A DNA stretch of 46,724 bases from an uncultured Pseudomonadales bacterium (GCA_905478195.1 CAJQHM010000016.1:1-46724); one strand, 5' to 3'. Positions 36,730 through 45,912 are shown, counted from the stretch's first letter. The notes: a model not told the origin generated them from the sequence alone. Numbers and translations are program-made.

Positions 36730-37782
36730 TTAAGAGTCAGCCTCATCAGCCTTCTTCTTGGCTGGGGCTTTCTTCTTAACTGGAGCCTTCTTCTTAGCTG
36801 GAGCCTTCTTCTTAGCTGGAGCCTTCTTCTTAGCTGGAGCCTTCTTCTTAGCTGGAGCCTTTTCAGCCGCCTCAGGAGTAGCTTCTGCTTCTTCAACAGG
36901 AGAAGCTTCAGCTTCTTCCGCGGGAGCTGCTTCTACTTGCTCAGGTTCAGCAGCTGGCACTTCAGTAGCTGCTGGCTCGGCAGTCTCAACCGCGGCTTCT
37001 TCAACCGCTACGGCTTCAGTCTCTGCTGTCGCCGCTTCAGCTGTCTCAGGAACTACGTCCTCATCGATCTCGATGAATTCGCTATTGCTTGCCGCAGAGC
37101 CATTCTTCTCACGCCCCTCAACACAGGCATCAGCTATAGCAGTCACATACAACTGAATTGCACGTATCGCGTCATCATTACCCGGGATAACGGTATTCAC
37201 ACCGTCTGGATTGCTGTTGGTATCAACGATACCAATTACCGGAATCTTCAGGTTATTAGCTTCTGTAACCGCGATACGCTCATGATCGACATCGATTACG
37301 AATAGCGCGTCTGGAAGACCACCCATATCCTTAATTCCGCCGATGCTGCGTTCCAGCTTCTCTTTGGCGCGAGTACGCATTAGCGCTTCTTTCTTAGTCA
37401 GGCGGCTCAATGTACCGTCTGTCTCTTGTTGCTCAAGGTCCTTCAGGCGCTTGATAGAGCCACGAATCGTCTTGTAGTTTGTCAACATACCACCGAGCCA
37501 GCGATGATTTACATATGGCATTCCTGCGCGCTCTGCTTCCTGCTTGATGATCTTGCCAGCAGCTCGCTTGGTTCCAACAAAAAGAATTTTTCTTTTCTTT
37601 TCAGCAAGATAAGAAACTTCTTCCAGTGCGGAATTTAACGCGGGAACGGTGTGCTCGAGGTTGATGATGTGAATTTTGTTTCTGGAGCCAAAGATATATT
37701 GCTCCATTTTTGGGTTCCAGTAGCGACACTGGTGCCCGAAATGAACTCCTGCGCGGAGCATCTCTTTCATACTTACAGTCAT
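36730..37782 (-). CDS. rpsB: Ribosomal protein uS2 with long C-terminal tail
   Basis: Small-subunit protein S2. From ATG 37782, with AAGGA 8 nt upstream, the protein has 350 residues versus ~240 in E. coli; the frame is open 16 codons further but that is not conserved. The core ([39 protein letters not shown]) ends near residue 225. The rest is an extension in two parts: an Ala/Glu/Val/Pro-rich acidic region (~235-305), then a basic region of about six PAKKKA-type hexapeptides ending ADEADS. The repeats are encoded by nearly identical 18-bp units. tsf follows. The long leader may carry S2 autoregulation. Confidence 0.97.
   Translation of the reverse strand: MTVSMKEMLRAGVHFGHQCRYWNPKMEQYIFGSRNKIHIINLEHTVPALNSALEEVSYLAEKKRKILFVGTKRAAGKIIKQEAERAGMPYVNHRWLGGMLTNYKTIRGSIKRLKDLEQQETDGTLSRLTKKEALMRTRAKEKLERSIGGIKDMGGLPDALFVIDVDHERIAVTEANNLKIPVIGIVDTNSNPDGVNTVIPGNDDAIRAIQLYVTAIADACVEGREKNGSAASNSEFIEIDEDVVPETAEAATAETEAVAVEEAAVETAEPAATEVPAAEPEQVEAAPAEEAEASPVEEAEATPEAAEKAPAKKKAPAKKKAPAKKKAPAKKKAPVKKKAPAKKKADEADS
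36761..36868 (-). repeat. 18-bp tandem array encoding PAKKKA in rpsB
   Basis: Six 18-bp units on the + strand: 36761-36778, 36779-36796, three identical copies of GCTGGAGCCTTCTTCTTA at 36797-36850, and a partial unit at 36851-36868. In-frame hexapeptide repeats of the histone H1-like PAKKKA type result. Perfect identity of the middle units suggests recent amplification or gene conversion. Confidence 0.95.
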
Positions 37783-38199
37783 AATGTTTCCTTCGGTTTG
37801 GGTTAGGCCTCCATACACCCCATGGCTCAACCGATCTGAAAACTGTCTTCAGAGAGGCACCCAGAACTCATGTGACGGTGCATGTGCGACGTTAGTTAAA
37901 GTTAATTTTAACGCTTAAGAGGATTACTCGCTCTTGGAATCCTGCAAACAAAATACAGGTATAAAAGCCAGCAACCACCAAAACGCGCCGCTTTATACCA
38001 TAATGGAGTGGTTACTGGAAGGAAATCTCTTATCTGAGGAGACAACTATGTGTCCTGGATGCCCCATTTTGCGCCACTTTCATGGCCTGATCTGAGCCGG
38101 AATCCTCTGTTACTCCTCTGTTACAAAGACAGCTCCTGCATTACAATAGCCAGCTCTCGCCGTTAGCGGCATTCCCTACAGAGAACAACTGACAAATCG
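37783..38199. promoter_or_regulatory. Divergent rpsB/map intergenic region
   Basis: 417-bp gap. Toward rpsB, a possible -10 TATAAA (complement of 37992-37997) with TTCCAG 17 nt upstream would give a ~210-nt leader. That leader contains an imperfect stem (GGTTGAGCC pairing with GGCCTAACC, about 37795-37832) just before the ribosome site, and a smaller CTGAA/TTCAG stem. S2 represses its own mRNA in Gammaproteobacteria through a structured leader, so this is a candidate site. On the map side two perfect 11-bp repeats (38103-38124) and a third diverged copy precede the gene. No ORF or tRNA seen. Confidence 0.5.
38103..38144 (+). repeat. 11-bp repeats upstream of map
   Basis: TCCTCTGTTAC occurs twice without gap (38103-38113, 38114-38124), and a related TCCTGCATTAC lies at 38134-38144. 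It is in the presumed leader or promoter region of map. Confidence 0.75.
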
Positions 38200-38973
38200 A
38201 TGACAATACACATTAAAACGGCCGACGATATTGCAAAGATGCGTGTGGCCGGCAAACTGGCCGCTGAAGTTCTGGAAATGATTGGCCCTCATGTGCAGCC
38301 TGGAGTGAGCACTGGCGAACTCGACAAAATCTGCCACGACCATATCGTTAACGTGCAGCAGGCTATTCCTGCACCTCTTAACTACAATGGCTTTCCTAAA
38401 TCCGTCTGTACTTCAGTTAATCACGTGATTTGTCACGGCATCCCCAGCGATGGCAAGACCTTGAAATCCGGGGACATCATCAATATTGATGTCACTGTCA
38501 TTAAGGACGGTTTCCATGGCGATACCAGCAAGATGTTCTGTGTAGGCGAAGTGCCAGACCATGCGAAACGCCTGATCAAAGTGACTCAGGAATGCCTCTA
38601 CAAGGCTATTGAACTTGTTAAGCCCGGCATCACCCTCGGCGATATCGGTCATATAATTCAACAGCATGGCGAGGCGCATAACTATTCCATCGTTAGAGAG
38701 TATTGCGGCCACGGCATTGGACGCATCTTTCATGAAGAGCCACAGGTGCTGCATTTTGGCAGACCTGCCACGGGCACTACGCTGGTCGAGGGCATGACTT
38801 TTACTATCGAACCGATGCTCAATGCAGGCAGTCGCTACACGAAACTATCCAAGAAGGATGGATGGACTGTGACTACCAAGGATCGCAGGCTCTCTGCCCA
38901 GTGGGAACACACAATGGCTGTCACCAGTGATGGCTGCGAAGTCTTTACTCGTCGCTCTGACGAATCACTTTGA
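38200..38973 (+). CDS. map: Methionine aminopeptidase type I
   Basis: Removes the N-terminal Met from nascent proteins. 257 residues. The dinuclear metal ligands are recognisable in INIDVTVIKDGFHGDTSKMF (two Asp), GHGIGRIFHEEP (His), FTIEPML (Glu) and QWEHTMAV (Glu). Divergent from rpsB, as in E. coli. The stop TGA overlaps the glnD TTG start (TTTGA), and a 21-bp duplication begins there. Confidence 0.98.
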   Translation: MTIHIKTADDIAKMRVAGKLAAEVLEMIGPHVQPGVSTGELDKICHDHIVNVQQAIPAPLNYNGFPKSVCTSVNHVICHGIPSDGKTLKSGDIINIDVTVIKDGFHGDTSKMFCVGEVPDHAKRLIKVTQECLYKAIELVKPGITLGDIGHIIQQHGEAHNYSIVREYCGHGIGRIFHEEPQVLHFGRPATGTTLVEGMTFTIEPMLNAGSRYTKLSKKDGWTVTTKDRRLSAQWEHTMAVTSDGCEVFTRRSDESL

Positions 38974-39011
38974 ACCCGGATACTCTAGCCTTGACTCCGG
39001 ATACCCTCGCG
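38970..39011 (+). repeat. 21-bp duplication at map stop / glnD start
   Basis: Two 21-bp units, 38970-38990 and 38991-39011, both beginning with TTGA. Each contains a TTG codon in the glnD frame and a TGA in the map frame, so the duplication copied both the map stop and the glnD start. Read as protein they give NPDTLAL-TPDTLAI at the GlnD N-terminus. Confidence 0.85.
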
Positions 39012-41705
39012 ATCGATGAGAAATTCAGCGACGATGATTTCGAGCTGGGTGCCGCACTGCTCGACGTTGCAGCACTCAAGGCCGAACTCAGCAACTCCAG
39101 CAATAAGATAAAACCGTTCAAGAAGGCGATGGAGACGGCGGGCAATATTCTCGATGAGCGCTACAAGGCTAATCTGAGTATTACCGAGATCGTTTCGGGC
39201 CGCGCGTGGGTCGTGGACCAGGTGTTGAAACTGGCATGGCAGGCACAGCCCTGGCCCGACGAAAAGGACATAAGCCTGGTCGCAGTGGGTGGTTATGGCC
39301 GCGGGGAACTACTTCCTCATTCCGACATCGACATCCTGATTCTCACCCGTAAAGATAACGCCAATCGCTATAAGAGCTGTATTAGCTCTTTCCTTACCCT
39401 GCTTTGGGACATTGGACTGGAGATTGGTCAGAGTGTTCGCTCCATTAAACAGTGCAAGAGCGAAGCGGTTAATGACATCACCGTAGCTACCGCCCTGATG
39501 GAATCGCGCACCATAGTCGGGCCGGTTGAACTACAAAAAGAGATGTATGCACTGACCACCGGTAAGCGGGTCTGGCCGATCAAGCAGTTCCTGCGTGCGA
39601 AATGGGACGAACAAAACGCGCGGCACGAGAAATATCATGATATCGACTACGCGCTCGAGCCGAATGTAAAAACTTCGCCAGGCGGTCTCAGAGACATTCA
39701 AACCATCGTCTGGGTGGCTAAACGGCACTTCGCTGCGAGCTCGTTTCAAGATCTGGTTGATCTCGGCTTCCTAAAAGAGTCAGAGATGACCATGCTCAAC
39801 AAAGGACAGCAGTTTCTGTGGAAACTGCGCTACGGTTTACACCTGCTAGAAGGCCGCAGGGAAGACCGCCTGTTATTCGACAAACAGAGAGAGCTTGCCA
39901 AACTTTTTGGCTACGCTGATGACGAGAAGAGTCTTGGCGTCGAAAAGCTCATGAAACAGTACTACCGTGCCGTGGCAAATTTACGTGCACTTAACGATGT
40001 TCTCCTACAGCACTTCGACGAGGCGATTCTTCGCGAGGGTGAAAGGGTCAAGATTGAGAAGATAAACAATCGCTTCCAGATCCGTAACGGCTATATCGAA
40101 GTTATTTATCCGGAAGTGTTTAAGCGCTACCCCTCCGCACTGTTGGAGATCTTTGTGCTGATGGGACAGAACCCGCAGATTGAAGCCATTCGCGCATCGA
40201 CGATTAGACTGTTGCGCGACAGCAGGCGCCTGATAGATGAAGAATACCGGCACGATATTCGTAACGTCACTCTATTTATGGAGCTAATACGTTCGCCGCA
40301 TTACATGACCCTGCAGATTCGTCGCATGGCGCGCTATGGAATTCTGGGACGCTACCTTCCTGAGTTCGAGCAGATTACCGGGCAGATGCAACACGATCTA
40401 TTTCATATCTACACGGTAGATGCACATACTCTGCAAGTGGTTGAAAATATGCGCCTGTTCCGACTGCCTGACGCGGTCGAAAAATATCCGGTCGCTGCGC
40501 ATATATTCAAGAACCTTCCTAAAGTCGAGCTTCTCTACATCGCAGGCCTGTATCACGATATCGCGAAGGGGCGCGGCGGCGATCACTCCACGCTTGGCAT
40601 GGTAGACGCCGAAGATTTTTGTAAGAGACACCGACTCAGCAGCTGGGACACCAAGCTAGTGGTTTGGCTAGTGGACAAACATCTATTCATGTCCATGACG
40701 GCTCAACGAAAGGATATTAGTGATCCTGAAGTTATCCATGAATTCGCAACCGCAATGGGTGACAAGCTGCATCTGGATTATCTGTACACCATGACGGTTG
40801 CGGACATTCGCGCCACGAATCCAGAGCTATGGAATAGCTGGCGGGCGAGCCTCATGAAGCAACTCTATCTCAATACCAAGCGCGCCTTACGCCTTGGCCT
40901 TGAGAACCCCCGCGACCGCGAGGAGCGCATCGCCGACAAGAAAGAAACAGCCCTCACCAAGCTGTCAGAACATGGCATTGATGAAGAGCGCATACAGCAG
41001 ATCTGGGCGAACGCCAACGATGAGTATTTCTTACGCGAATCTGCGGCGAATATTATCTGGCATACCGAAGCCATCGCGAGATTCCCAGGTTCCGGGCCAC
41101 TGGTATCGAATGATCTAATGCAGAACGCCGTAGAGGGCGCTACCCAGATATTTATCTACACGAAGAATAGCAACTTCCTATTTGCCAAGAGTGCGGCCGC
41201 ATTCGAAAAGTTAAACCTGAATATTCAGGGCGCAAGAATTTTTACCTCAGACAACGACTACTGCATGGATACCTATATGGTCTTAGAGGCTTCAGGAAAA
41301 CCTGTGGGGAATGACCCGGCACGCCTCGCTGAGATTCAGAAAGTGGTCACCGAATATCTCAACTCCGACATGACCGCAATTTCTCCGGCACATGTTCGCC
41401 AAAGTCGTAAGGACAAATATTTCAGCCATGGAATAGAAATAAACTGGCTTAATTCACCCGAACGAGACTATTCGACCATCGAGGTAAACTGTCCGGATCA
41501 GTCCGGCATTATTGCCAGCATCGGCAAGGTTTTTGCCAATAACGAAATCAACCTCAAGGATGCGCGCCTTACTACCCTGGGGGAACGTGTCGAAGATCTG
41601 TTCTTCGTAACCGATCATAGCGACAAACCAATCGTTGAGCAGGAAACCATTGACAGAATTACCACCGAGTTAAAAGCAGGGCTAGAGCAGCGACTCAATA
41701 CTTAA
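38970..41705 (+). CDS. glnD: [Protein-PII] uridylyltransferase / uridylyl-removing enzyme
   Basis: Glutamine sensor that uridylylates PII when nitrogen is short and removes UMP when glutamine is high. 911 residues: nucleotidyltransferase domain with GGYGRGE (107-113) and Asp119/Asp121, PII-UTase region, HD domain with YHDIAKGRGGDHS (His529-Asp530), and two C-terminal ACT domains (~715-800 and ~830-905, EVNCPDQSGIIASIGKVF). The start is TTG overlapping the map stop; a second TTG seven codons later (38991) is equally placed because of a duplication. No PII gene in the window. dapC, often found next, is missing. Confidence 0.96.
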   Translation: MNPDTLALTPDTLAIDEKFSDDDFELGAALLDVAALKAELSNSSNKIKPFKKAMETAGNILDERYKANLSITEIVSGRAWVVDQVLKLAWQAQPWPDEKDISLVAVGGYGRGELLPHSDIDILILTRKDNANRYKSCISSFLTLLWDIGLEIGQSVRSIKQCKSEAVNDITVATALMESRTIVGPVELQKEMYALTTGKRVWPIKQFLRAKWDEQNARHEKYHDIDYALEPNVKTSPGGLRDIQTIVWVAKRHFAASSFQDLVDLGFLKESEMTMLNKGQQFLWKLRYGLHLLEGRREDRLLFDKQRELAKLFGYADDEKSLGVEKLMKQYYRAVANLRALNDVLLQHFDEAILREGERVKIEKINNRFQIRNGYIEVIYPEVFKRYPSALLEIFVLMGQNPQIEAIRASTIRLLRDSRRLIDEEYRHDIRNVTLFMELIRSPHYMTLQIRRMARYGILGRYLPEFEQITGQMQHDLFHIYTVDAHTLQVVENMRLFRLPDAVEKYPVAAHIFKNLPKVELLYIAGLYHDIAKGRGGDHSTLGMVDAEDFCKRHRLSSWDTKLVVWLVDKHLFMSMTAQRKDISDPEVIHEFATAMGDKLHLDYLYTMTVADIRATNPELWNSWRASLMKQLYLNTKRALRLGLENPRDREERIADKKETALTKLSEHGIDEERIQQIWANANDEYFLRESAANIIWHTEAIARFPGSGPLVSNDLMQNAVEGATQIFIYTKNSNFLFAKSAAAFEKLNLNIQGARIFTSDNDYCMDTYMVLEASGKPVGNDPARLAEIQKVVTEYLNSDMTAISPAHVRQSRKDKYFSHGIEINWLNSPERDYSTIEVNCPDQSGIIASIGKVFANNEINLKDARLTTLGERVEDLFFVTDHSDKPIVEQETIDRITTELKAGLEQRLNT

Positions 41706-41736
41706 TCTACTAACCAAGCAATTTTGTGCAATCGAT

Positions 41737-42084
41737 ATGACTACTTTATACGGAATCAACAACTGCGATACCATTAAGAAAACCCGCGCCCTACTCCAAG
41801 CATCAGGCATCGAGTATCACTTCCATGATTACAAGAAGCTAGGCTGCGACGAAGCACTTATACAGAATTTTCTACATCATTTTGACTACGAGTCTCTGGT
41901 AAATACCCGCGGCACTACCTGGCGCAAACTACCGGATTCCGTCAAAAAGAGCTTGAATCAGGCATCCGCCATCAAGCTGATGTGTGAGAACTCCTCACTC
42001 ATTAAGCGCCCCATTATAGAAAGCGGTGGCAGCTGGCTGCTAGGATTCGATAAAGAAAAAATTCAAGAATTAGTGCAAGGCTGA
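41737..42084 (+). CDS. ArsC/Spx-family protein (YffB-like)
   Basis: 115-residue thioredoxin-fold protein of the ArsC/Spx superfamily, close to YffB. The redox position is in YGINNCDTIKKTR with a single Cys10; the conserved NTRGTTWRKL and SLIKRPIIE (Arg-Pro motif) blocks are present. The arsenate reductase activity of true ArsC is not implied. In Pseudomonas a similar gene lies next to dapD; here it is between glnD and dapD with 31- and 20-bp gaps, so it is probably co-transcribed with dapD. Function unknown. Confidence 0.9.
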   Translation: MTTLYGINNCDTIKKTRALLQASGIEYHFHDYKKLGCDEALIQNFLHHFDYESLVNTRGTTWRKLPDSVKKSLNQASAIKLMCENSSLIKRPIIESGGSWLLGFDKEKIQELVQG

Positions 42085-42104
42085 ACTACAAGGACACTCA
42101 TCAA

Positions 42105-43148
42105 ATGAACGCTATAGCAGTACATAGCCTGGGCATTGGGCTGGCGACTCACAATGCGCAACAACAGATCATTGAAGTCTACTATCCGCAACCGCTACTC
42201 AGCCCGGACCCGGCGCTTAGCAGCGTGCTTATGCAGTCATGCGCTATCTCGCCGGACGAGAATAGCGTTCTAGAGTTGGATGCAGACACGGCGACCATGC
42301 TAGCCACAGGTCTCTCAGAAGCAGGCTTTGCCGATCATGCCGAACAGCTAACACAGATGGCTGCCGGCAAGGGCCAGGTCATTGCCTGTGTGCTGCACAC
42401 CGACAGCGCACCAGCAAGTGTTGCGGAAGCGTACCTTAAGCTACACCTACTCTCTCACCGACTCACCAAGCCCCATTCCCTAAACCTTGATGGAATGTTT
42501 GCGGTGTTACACAATTTAGCCTGGACCAGCGAAGGTGCTATCGACCTCGATGAACTTCCACAGCGACAGCTTAGTGCGAGGCTACGCGGAGAAATTCTGG
42601 AAGTGGCCTCCGTGGATAAGTTTCCCAAAATGACCAATTATGTAGTTCCTGCCGGTGTGCGTATTGCGCATACGGCACGAGTTCGCCTGGGGGCCTATCT
42701 GGGCGCCGGTACCACAGTCATGCATGAGGGTTTCGTGAATTTCAATGCGGGCACCGAAGGCCCGGCGATGATTGAAGGGCGCATATCCGCAGGTGTCATG
42801 ATCGGCGCTAACAGCGATCTTGGCGGTGGCTGCAGCACGATGGGCACTCTATCTGGAGGTGGCACCGAGATTATCTCCGTAGGCGAGAATTGCCTCATAG
42901 GTGCCAATGCCGGTATTGGCATACCTCTAGCGAACGGCTGCACGGTCGAGGCGGGTCTGTATCTCACCGCCGGCACCAAGCTAAATGTGCTAGCGCACGA
43001 TGGCGCTCTGCAGAAAACTGTTAAGGCGAAGGAGATGGTGGGTGTGGAGGGTTTGCTCTACCGCCGCAATTCGCTTACCGGCACGGTAGAATGCGTTCCA
43101 CTGAAGTCATCCATTAGTCTCAACGACGACTTACACAGCCATAACTAA
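42105..43148 (+). CDS. dapD: Tetrahydrodipicolinate N-succinyltransferase
   Basis: Succinyl-CoA dependent step of the lysine/diaminopimelate pathway. 347 residues, the long form found in Pseudomonas and actinobacteria rather than the 274-residue E. coli form. N-terminal half (~1-170) is family-specific; the C-terminal half is a hexapeptide-repeat helix (VRLGAYLGAGTTVMHEGFVNFNAGTEGPAMIEGRIS). AGGA lies ~11 nt before the ATG. dapE follows 46 bp later. The aminotransferase DapC that acts between them is not encoded here. Confidence 0.95.
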   Translation: MNAIAVHSLGIGLATHNAQQQIIEVYYPQPLLSPDPALSSVLMQSCAISPDENSVLELDADTATMLATGLSEAGFADHAEQLTQMAAGKGQVIACVLHTDSAPASVAEAYLKLHLLSHRLTKPHSLNLDGMFAVLHNLAWTSEGAIDLDELPQRQLSARLRGEILEVASVDKFPKMTNYVVPAGVRIAHTARVRLGAYLGAGTTVMHEGFVNFNAGTEGPAMIEGRISAGVMIGANSDLGGGCSTMGTLSGGGTEIISVGENCLIGANAGIGIPLANGCTVEAGLYLTAGTKLNVLAHDGALQKTVKAKEMVGVEGLLYRRNSLTGTVECVPLKSSISLNDDLHSHN

Positions 43149-43194
43149 AGAAATCGCTGAGCAGATGCCACCTTAAGCAGAAAAAGAAAATACT

Positions 43195-44319
43195 ATGAGT
43201 CCAACCCTCAAACTCGCGCAGCAGCTTATACAGTGTCCCTCAGAGACTCCTGATGACGCTGGCTGTCAGCAGATAATAGCGCAGCGCCTGGCCGCCTTAG
43301 GTTTCACTATCGAGACCCTGCAGTATGAAGATGTGACAAATCTCTGGGCGACCCTAGGGGAAAGCGGTCCGCTGTTTGTGTTTGCAGGCCATACCGATGT
43401 GGTGCCTACAGGGCCGCAGGAGCAGTGGCAATATCCTCCCTTTAGCGCCACAGTTGCAGACGGCTACCTGCATGGCAGAGGCGCCGCCGACATGAAGGGA
43501 AGCCTTGCTGCTATGGTTACCGCTGTGGAGGGCTTCCTTGATGAGGCCCAGCTGAACGGCCGTATCGGTTTTCTCATTACCAGCGATGAGGAAGGCGTTG
43601 CCATCAATGGCACACAGCGAGTAATGAAAGAGCTCGCCAACAGAAACATCGCTATCGACTACTGCCTAGTAGGGGAACCTAGCAGCAGTGAAAAGCTGGG
43701 TGATACGGTCAAGATTGGTCGCCGCGGCTCTCTGGGCGCAAAACTTAGCGTACAAGGGATACAAGGCCACGTCGCCTATCCGCAACTTGCCCTCAACCCT
43801 ATTCACAAGGTCTTGCCCACTCTGGCCGAACTAACGAATAGCACATGGGACACGGGCAATGACTCGTTTCCCGCAACCAGCTTTCAGATCTCGAACATTA
43901 ACGCAGGGACTGGTGCCACTAACGTGATACCGGCACACATTGAAATCGATTTTAACTTCCGCTTCTCTACCGAATTGAATGCAGCTGCTATTCAGTCTCG
44001 GGTCACAACGCTTCTCGATAACGCCGAACTGGACTACAAAATAGAATGGAATCTCTCCGGCGAGCCGTTCTTGACCGATTCTGGAAAGTTGATCGAGGCC
44101 GTGGCGGCTGGCATTAAACAACATACTGGTCTGGATACGCACCGCTCGACTGCAGGCGGAACTTCAGATGGCAGGTTTATCGCACCAACCGGCTCCGAGG
44201 TCGTTGAACTCGGCCCCTGTAACGCGACCATCCATCAGATCGATGAAAAAGTCACAGTCACCGAATTAGATGCCCTGGCAGAAGTCTATCAATCCGTACT
44301 GCTGGGGCTAGTCTCCTAG
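43195..44319 (+). CDS. dapE: Succinyl-diaminopimelate desuccinylase
   Basis: M20-family zinc enzyme that hydrolyses N-succinyl-LL-diaminopimelate. 374 residues. Metal ligands and catalytic residues are in FAGHTDVVPTGP, GRGAADMKGSL, TSDEEG, GEPSSSEKLGD and the last His in CNATIHQIDE. The lid domain begins KIGRRGSLGAKLSVQG. It ends one base before the rsmJ stop on the other strand, so the two genes converge almost head-on with no room for a separate terminator. Confidence 0.97.
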   Translation: MSPTLKLAQQLIQCPSETPDDAGCQQIIAQRLAALGFTIETLQYEDVTNLWATLGESGPLFVFAGHTDVVPTGPQEQWQYPPFSATVADGYLHGRGAADMKGSLAAMVTAVEGFLDEAQLNGRIGFLITSDEEGVAINGTQRVMKELANRNIAIDYCLVGEPSSSEKLGDTVKIGRRGSLGAKLSVQGIQGHVAYPQLALNPIHKVLPTLAELTNSTWDTGNDSFPATSFQISNINAGTGATNVIPAHIEIDFNFRFSTELNAAAIQSRVTTLLDNAELDYKIEWNLSGEPFLTDSGKLIEAVAAGIKQHTGLDTHRSTAGGTSDGRFIAPTGSEVVELGPCNATIHQIDEKVTVTELDALAEVYQSVLLGLVS

Positions 44320-44320
44320 C

Positions 44321-45109
44321 TCAGCCCATCGATGTGGGCGACTGATTCGCGATGAGATACACGTCGTAGCGGCTGCTGCTTCCCTTAAATTCTATATCCG
44401 GCGCGTCTGTGCCAAGGTGCGGAGAAGTCTTGGCACGTTTCACCACCACCCTCTTCGTCGCCAGTCTTTTCGCATGCTGCAGAAGTTCGGAACCGTCTGA
44501 CTGATACCCCAGTAGCTTTTGTAATGCAGCCATATCCTTTTTTACCTTAGCGCTCTTGCGGCGCGCTGGAAACATAGGATCGAGATAGACCACGTCAAAC
44601 TGCGGCGATACCGGTTCGAAATCCAGGAACTCACCTCGAGCCAGGTCCATCCTGGACAGGATTTCCGCCGTCTCAGCCCCGTAGTAGCCGCGTCGCTCTA
44701 AGCCATCTTCGAGAAGCGCGTGGATTAAGGCAGACCTTTCTAATAACGCTACGCTACAGCCGAAGCTGGCCAGAAGGAACGCATCCTTACCTAGCCCCGC
44801 CGTCGCATCGAGCACCGAGGGTCTCTTACCTCCTTTCACACCAATTGCCCTGGCAATGCTTTGATCCTTGATCGAACTCTTTGCGCGGTAATTCAATTTC
44901 GCTTCGGAAAAATCGACACAGAGCTCGCCACCTGCCGCGGCATTGGTAGCGAGCAGTGTGAGTTTTGGGCCGTCGAAGAAGAATAGATAATCGAAGTCAC
45001 AAGCACTTTCCGGATCGTTAATTTCAATAATCGGCAGCTTCAAGTTAGCAGCTAGCCTGGATTCACTCCCAGTCGCTTCAGGGCTTTTTTTGGCTACTGC
45101 TACTCTCAC
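44321..45109 (-). CDS. rsmJ: 16S rRNA (guanine(1516)-N2)-methyltransferase
   Basis: SAM-dependent methyltransferase acting on G1516 of 16S rRNA. The start chosen is GTG 45109, which overlaps the uppP stop in a GTGA, giving 262 residues. Signature blocks: AIGVKGGKRPSVLDATAGLGKDAFLLA (SAM site), ERSALIHALLEDGL, FDVVYLDPMFPARRKSAKVKKDM and ATKRVVVKRAK. The longer frame up to 45259 runs through uppP and is not conserved. Confidence 0.94.
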   Translation of the reverse strand: MRVAVAKKSPEATGSESRLAANLKLPIIEINDPESACDFDYLFFFDGPKLTLLATNAAAGGELCVDFSEAKLNYRAKSSIKDQSIARAIGVKGGKRPSVLDATAGLGKDAFLLASFGCSVALLERSALIHALLEDGLERRGYYGAETAEILSRMDLARGEFLDFEPVSPQFDVVYLDPMFPARRKSAKVKKDMAALQKLLGYQSDGSELLQHAKRLATKRVVVKRAKTSPHLGTDAPDIEFKGSSSRYDVYLIANQSPTSMG

Positions 45110-45912
45110 AGCGCGATAATGATCAACGTAATGCCGAGGAATATTCGATAGATAACGAATGGCAGGAAGCCAACGCGGGCGATAAGCCGCAGAAAATAAT
45201 GTATGCACAGGAAAGCCACGGCAGACGAAATAAGGACTGCATAGAGCAGCACAAGCCATTCAACCGAATCGCTGCCGCCTTGAAACAGCTCAAGGCCCCT
45301 TAGCAAACCCGACGCCGCGATGATTGGTATCGCTAACAGAAAAGAGAAGCGCGCGGCCGCGGCGCGGTCTAGATCAGCAAACAGCGCCGCTGTCATCGTC
45401 ACACCCGAGCGTGAGGTGCCTGGCACCAAGGCTAGCACCTGTGCGAAACCAATTAGCATAGCGGTCTTCCAATCCATATCGGCCAGCGAGCGCTGCTTAA
45501 GACCAAGCCGATCTGAAACCAGCAACAGCAGACCGAAGCCAATCGATGTAATGCCGATCAATAGCAGTGAGCGCCCATAGAGCTCTACCTGCGTACTGAA
45601 CAGTAAGCCAGCGAGGCCAGCCGGTATCGTAGCGGCAAGTAGCATCCAGGCTAGCTTAGAATCCACAGAATGCTCGCGCCTTAGTATGCTTCGCATTAGT
45701 GCCGCGAACAGACGCTGTATATCGTCTCTAAAGTAGATCAATACCGCGAATAGTGTTCCAACATGCACAGCAACATCGAAGGTGAGCCCCTGATCTTTCC
45801 ATGAGAAGAGAAGCGTGGGCAGTATGAGATGGCCGGAAGAAGAAATAGGCAAGAATTCCGTTGCACCTTGTAGCACAGCCAAGAACGTTACCTGAATGAA
45901 GTCTAGTTGCAA
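45106..45912 (-). CDS. uppP: Undecaprenyl-diphosphatase UppP (BacA)
   Basis: Inner-membrane phosphatase that recycles C55-PP to C55-P for cell-wall precursors. 268 residues with about eight membrane segments. The two motifs are QGATEFLPISSSGHLIL near the start and VPGTSRSGVTMTAAL in the middle. The start is TTG 45912 with AGGA 7 nt upstream; it gives the usual short N-terminus before the first motif. It lies 46 bp after tsaB and overlaps rsmJ by 4 bp. Confidence 0.95.
   Translation of the reverse strand: MQLDFIQVTFLAVLQGATEFLPISSSGHLILPTLLFSWKDQGLTFDVAVHVGTLFAVLIYFRDDIQRLFAALMRSILRREHSVDSKLAWMLLAATIPAGLAGLLFSTQVELYGRSLLLIGITSIGFGLLLLVSDRLGLKQRSLADMDWKTAMLIGFAQVLALVPGTSRSGVTMTAALFADLDRAAAARFSFLLAIPIIAASGLLRGLELFQGGSDSVEWLVLLYAVLISSAVAFLCIHYFLRLIARVGFLPFVIYRIFLGITLIIIAL

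Noticed and set aside
36667-37305. + strand frame with Leu-Ser-Trp repeats
   Set aside because: Mirror of the 18-bp PAKKKA array of rpsB; the repeat pattern comes from the coding strand.
45110-45259. 50-residue N-terminal extension of RsmJ
   Set aside because: It lies inside uppP in another frame and is not family-like; the GTG overlapping the uppP stop is a better start.
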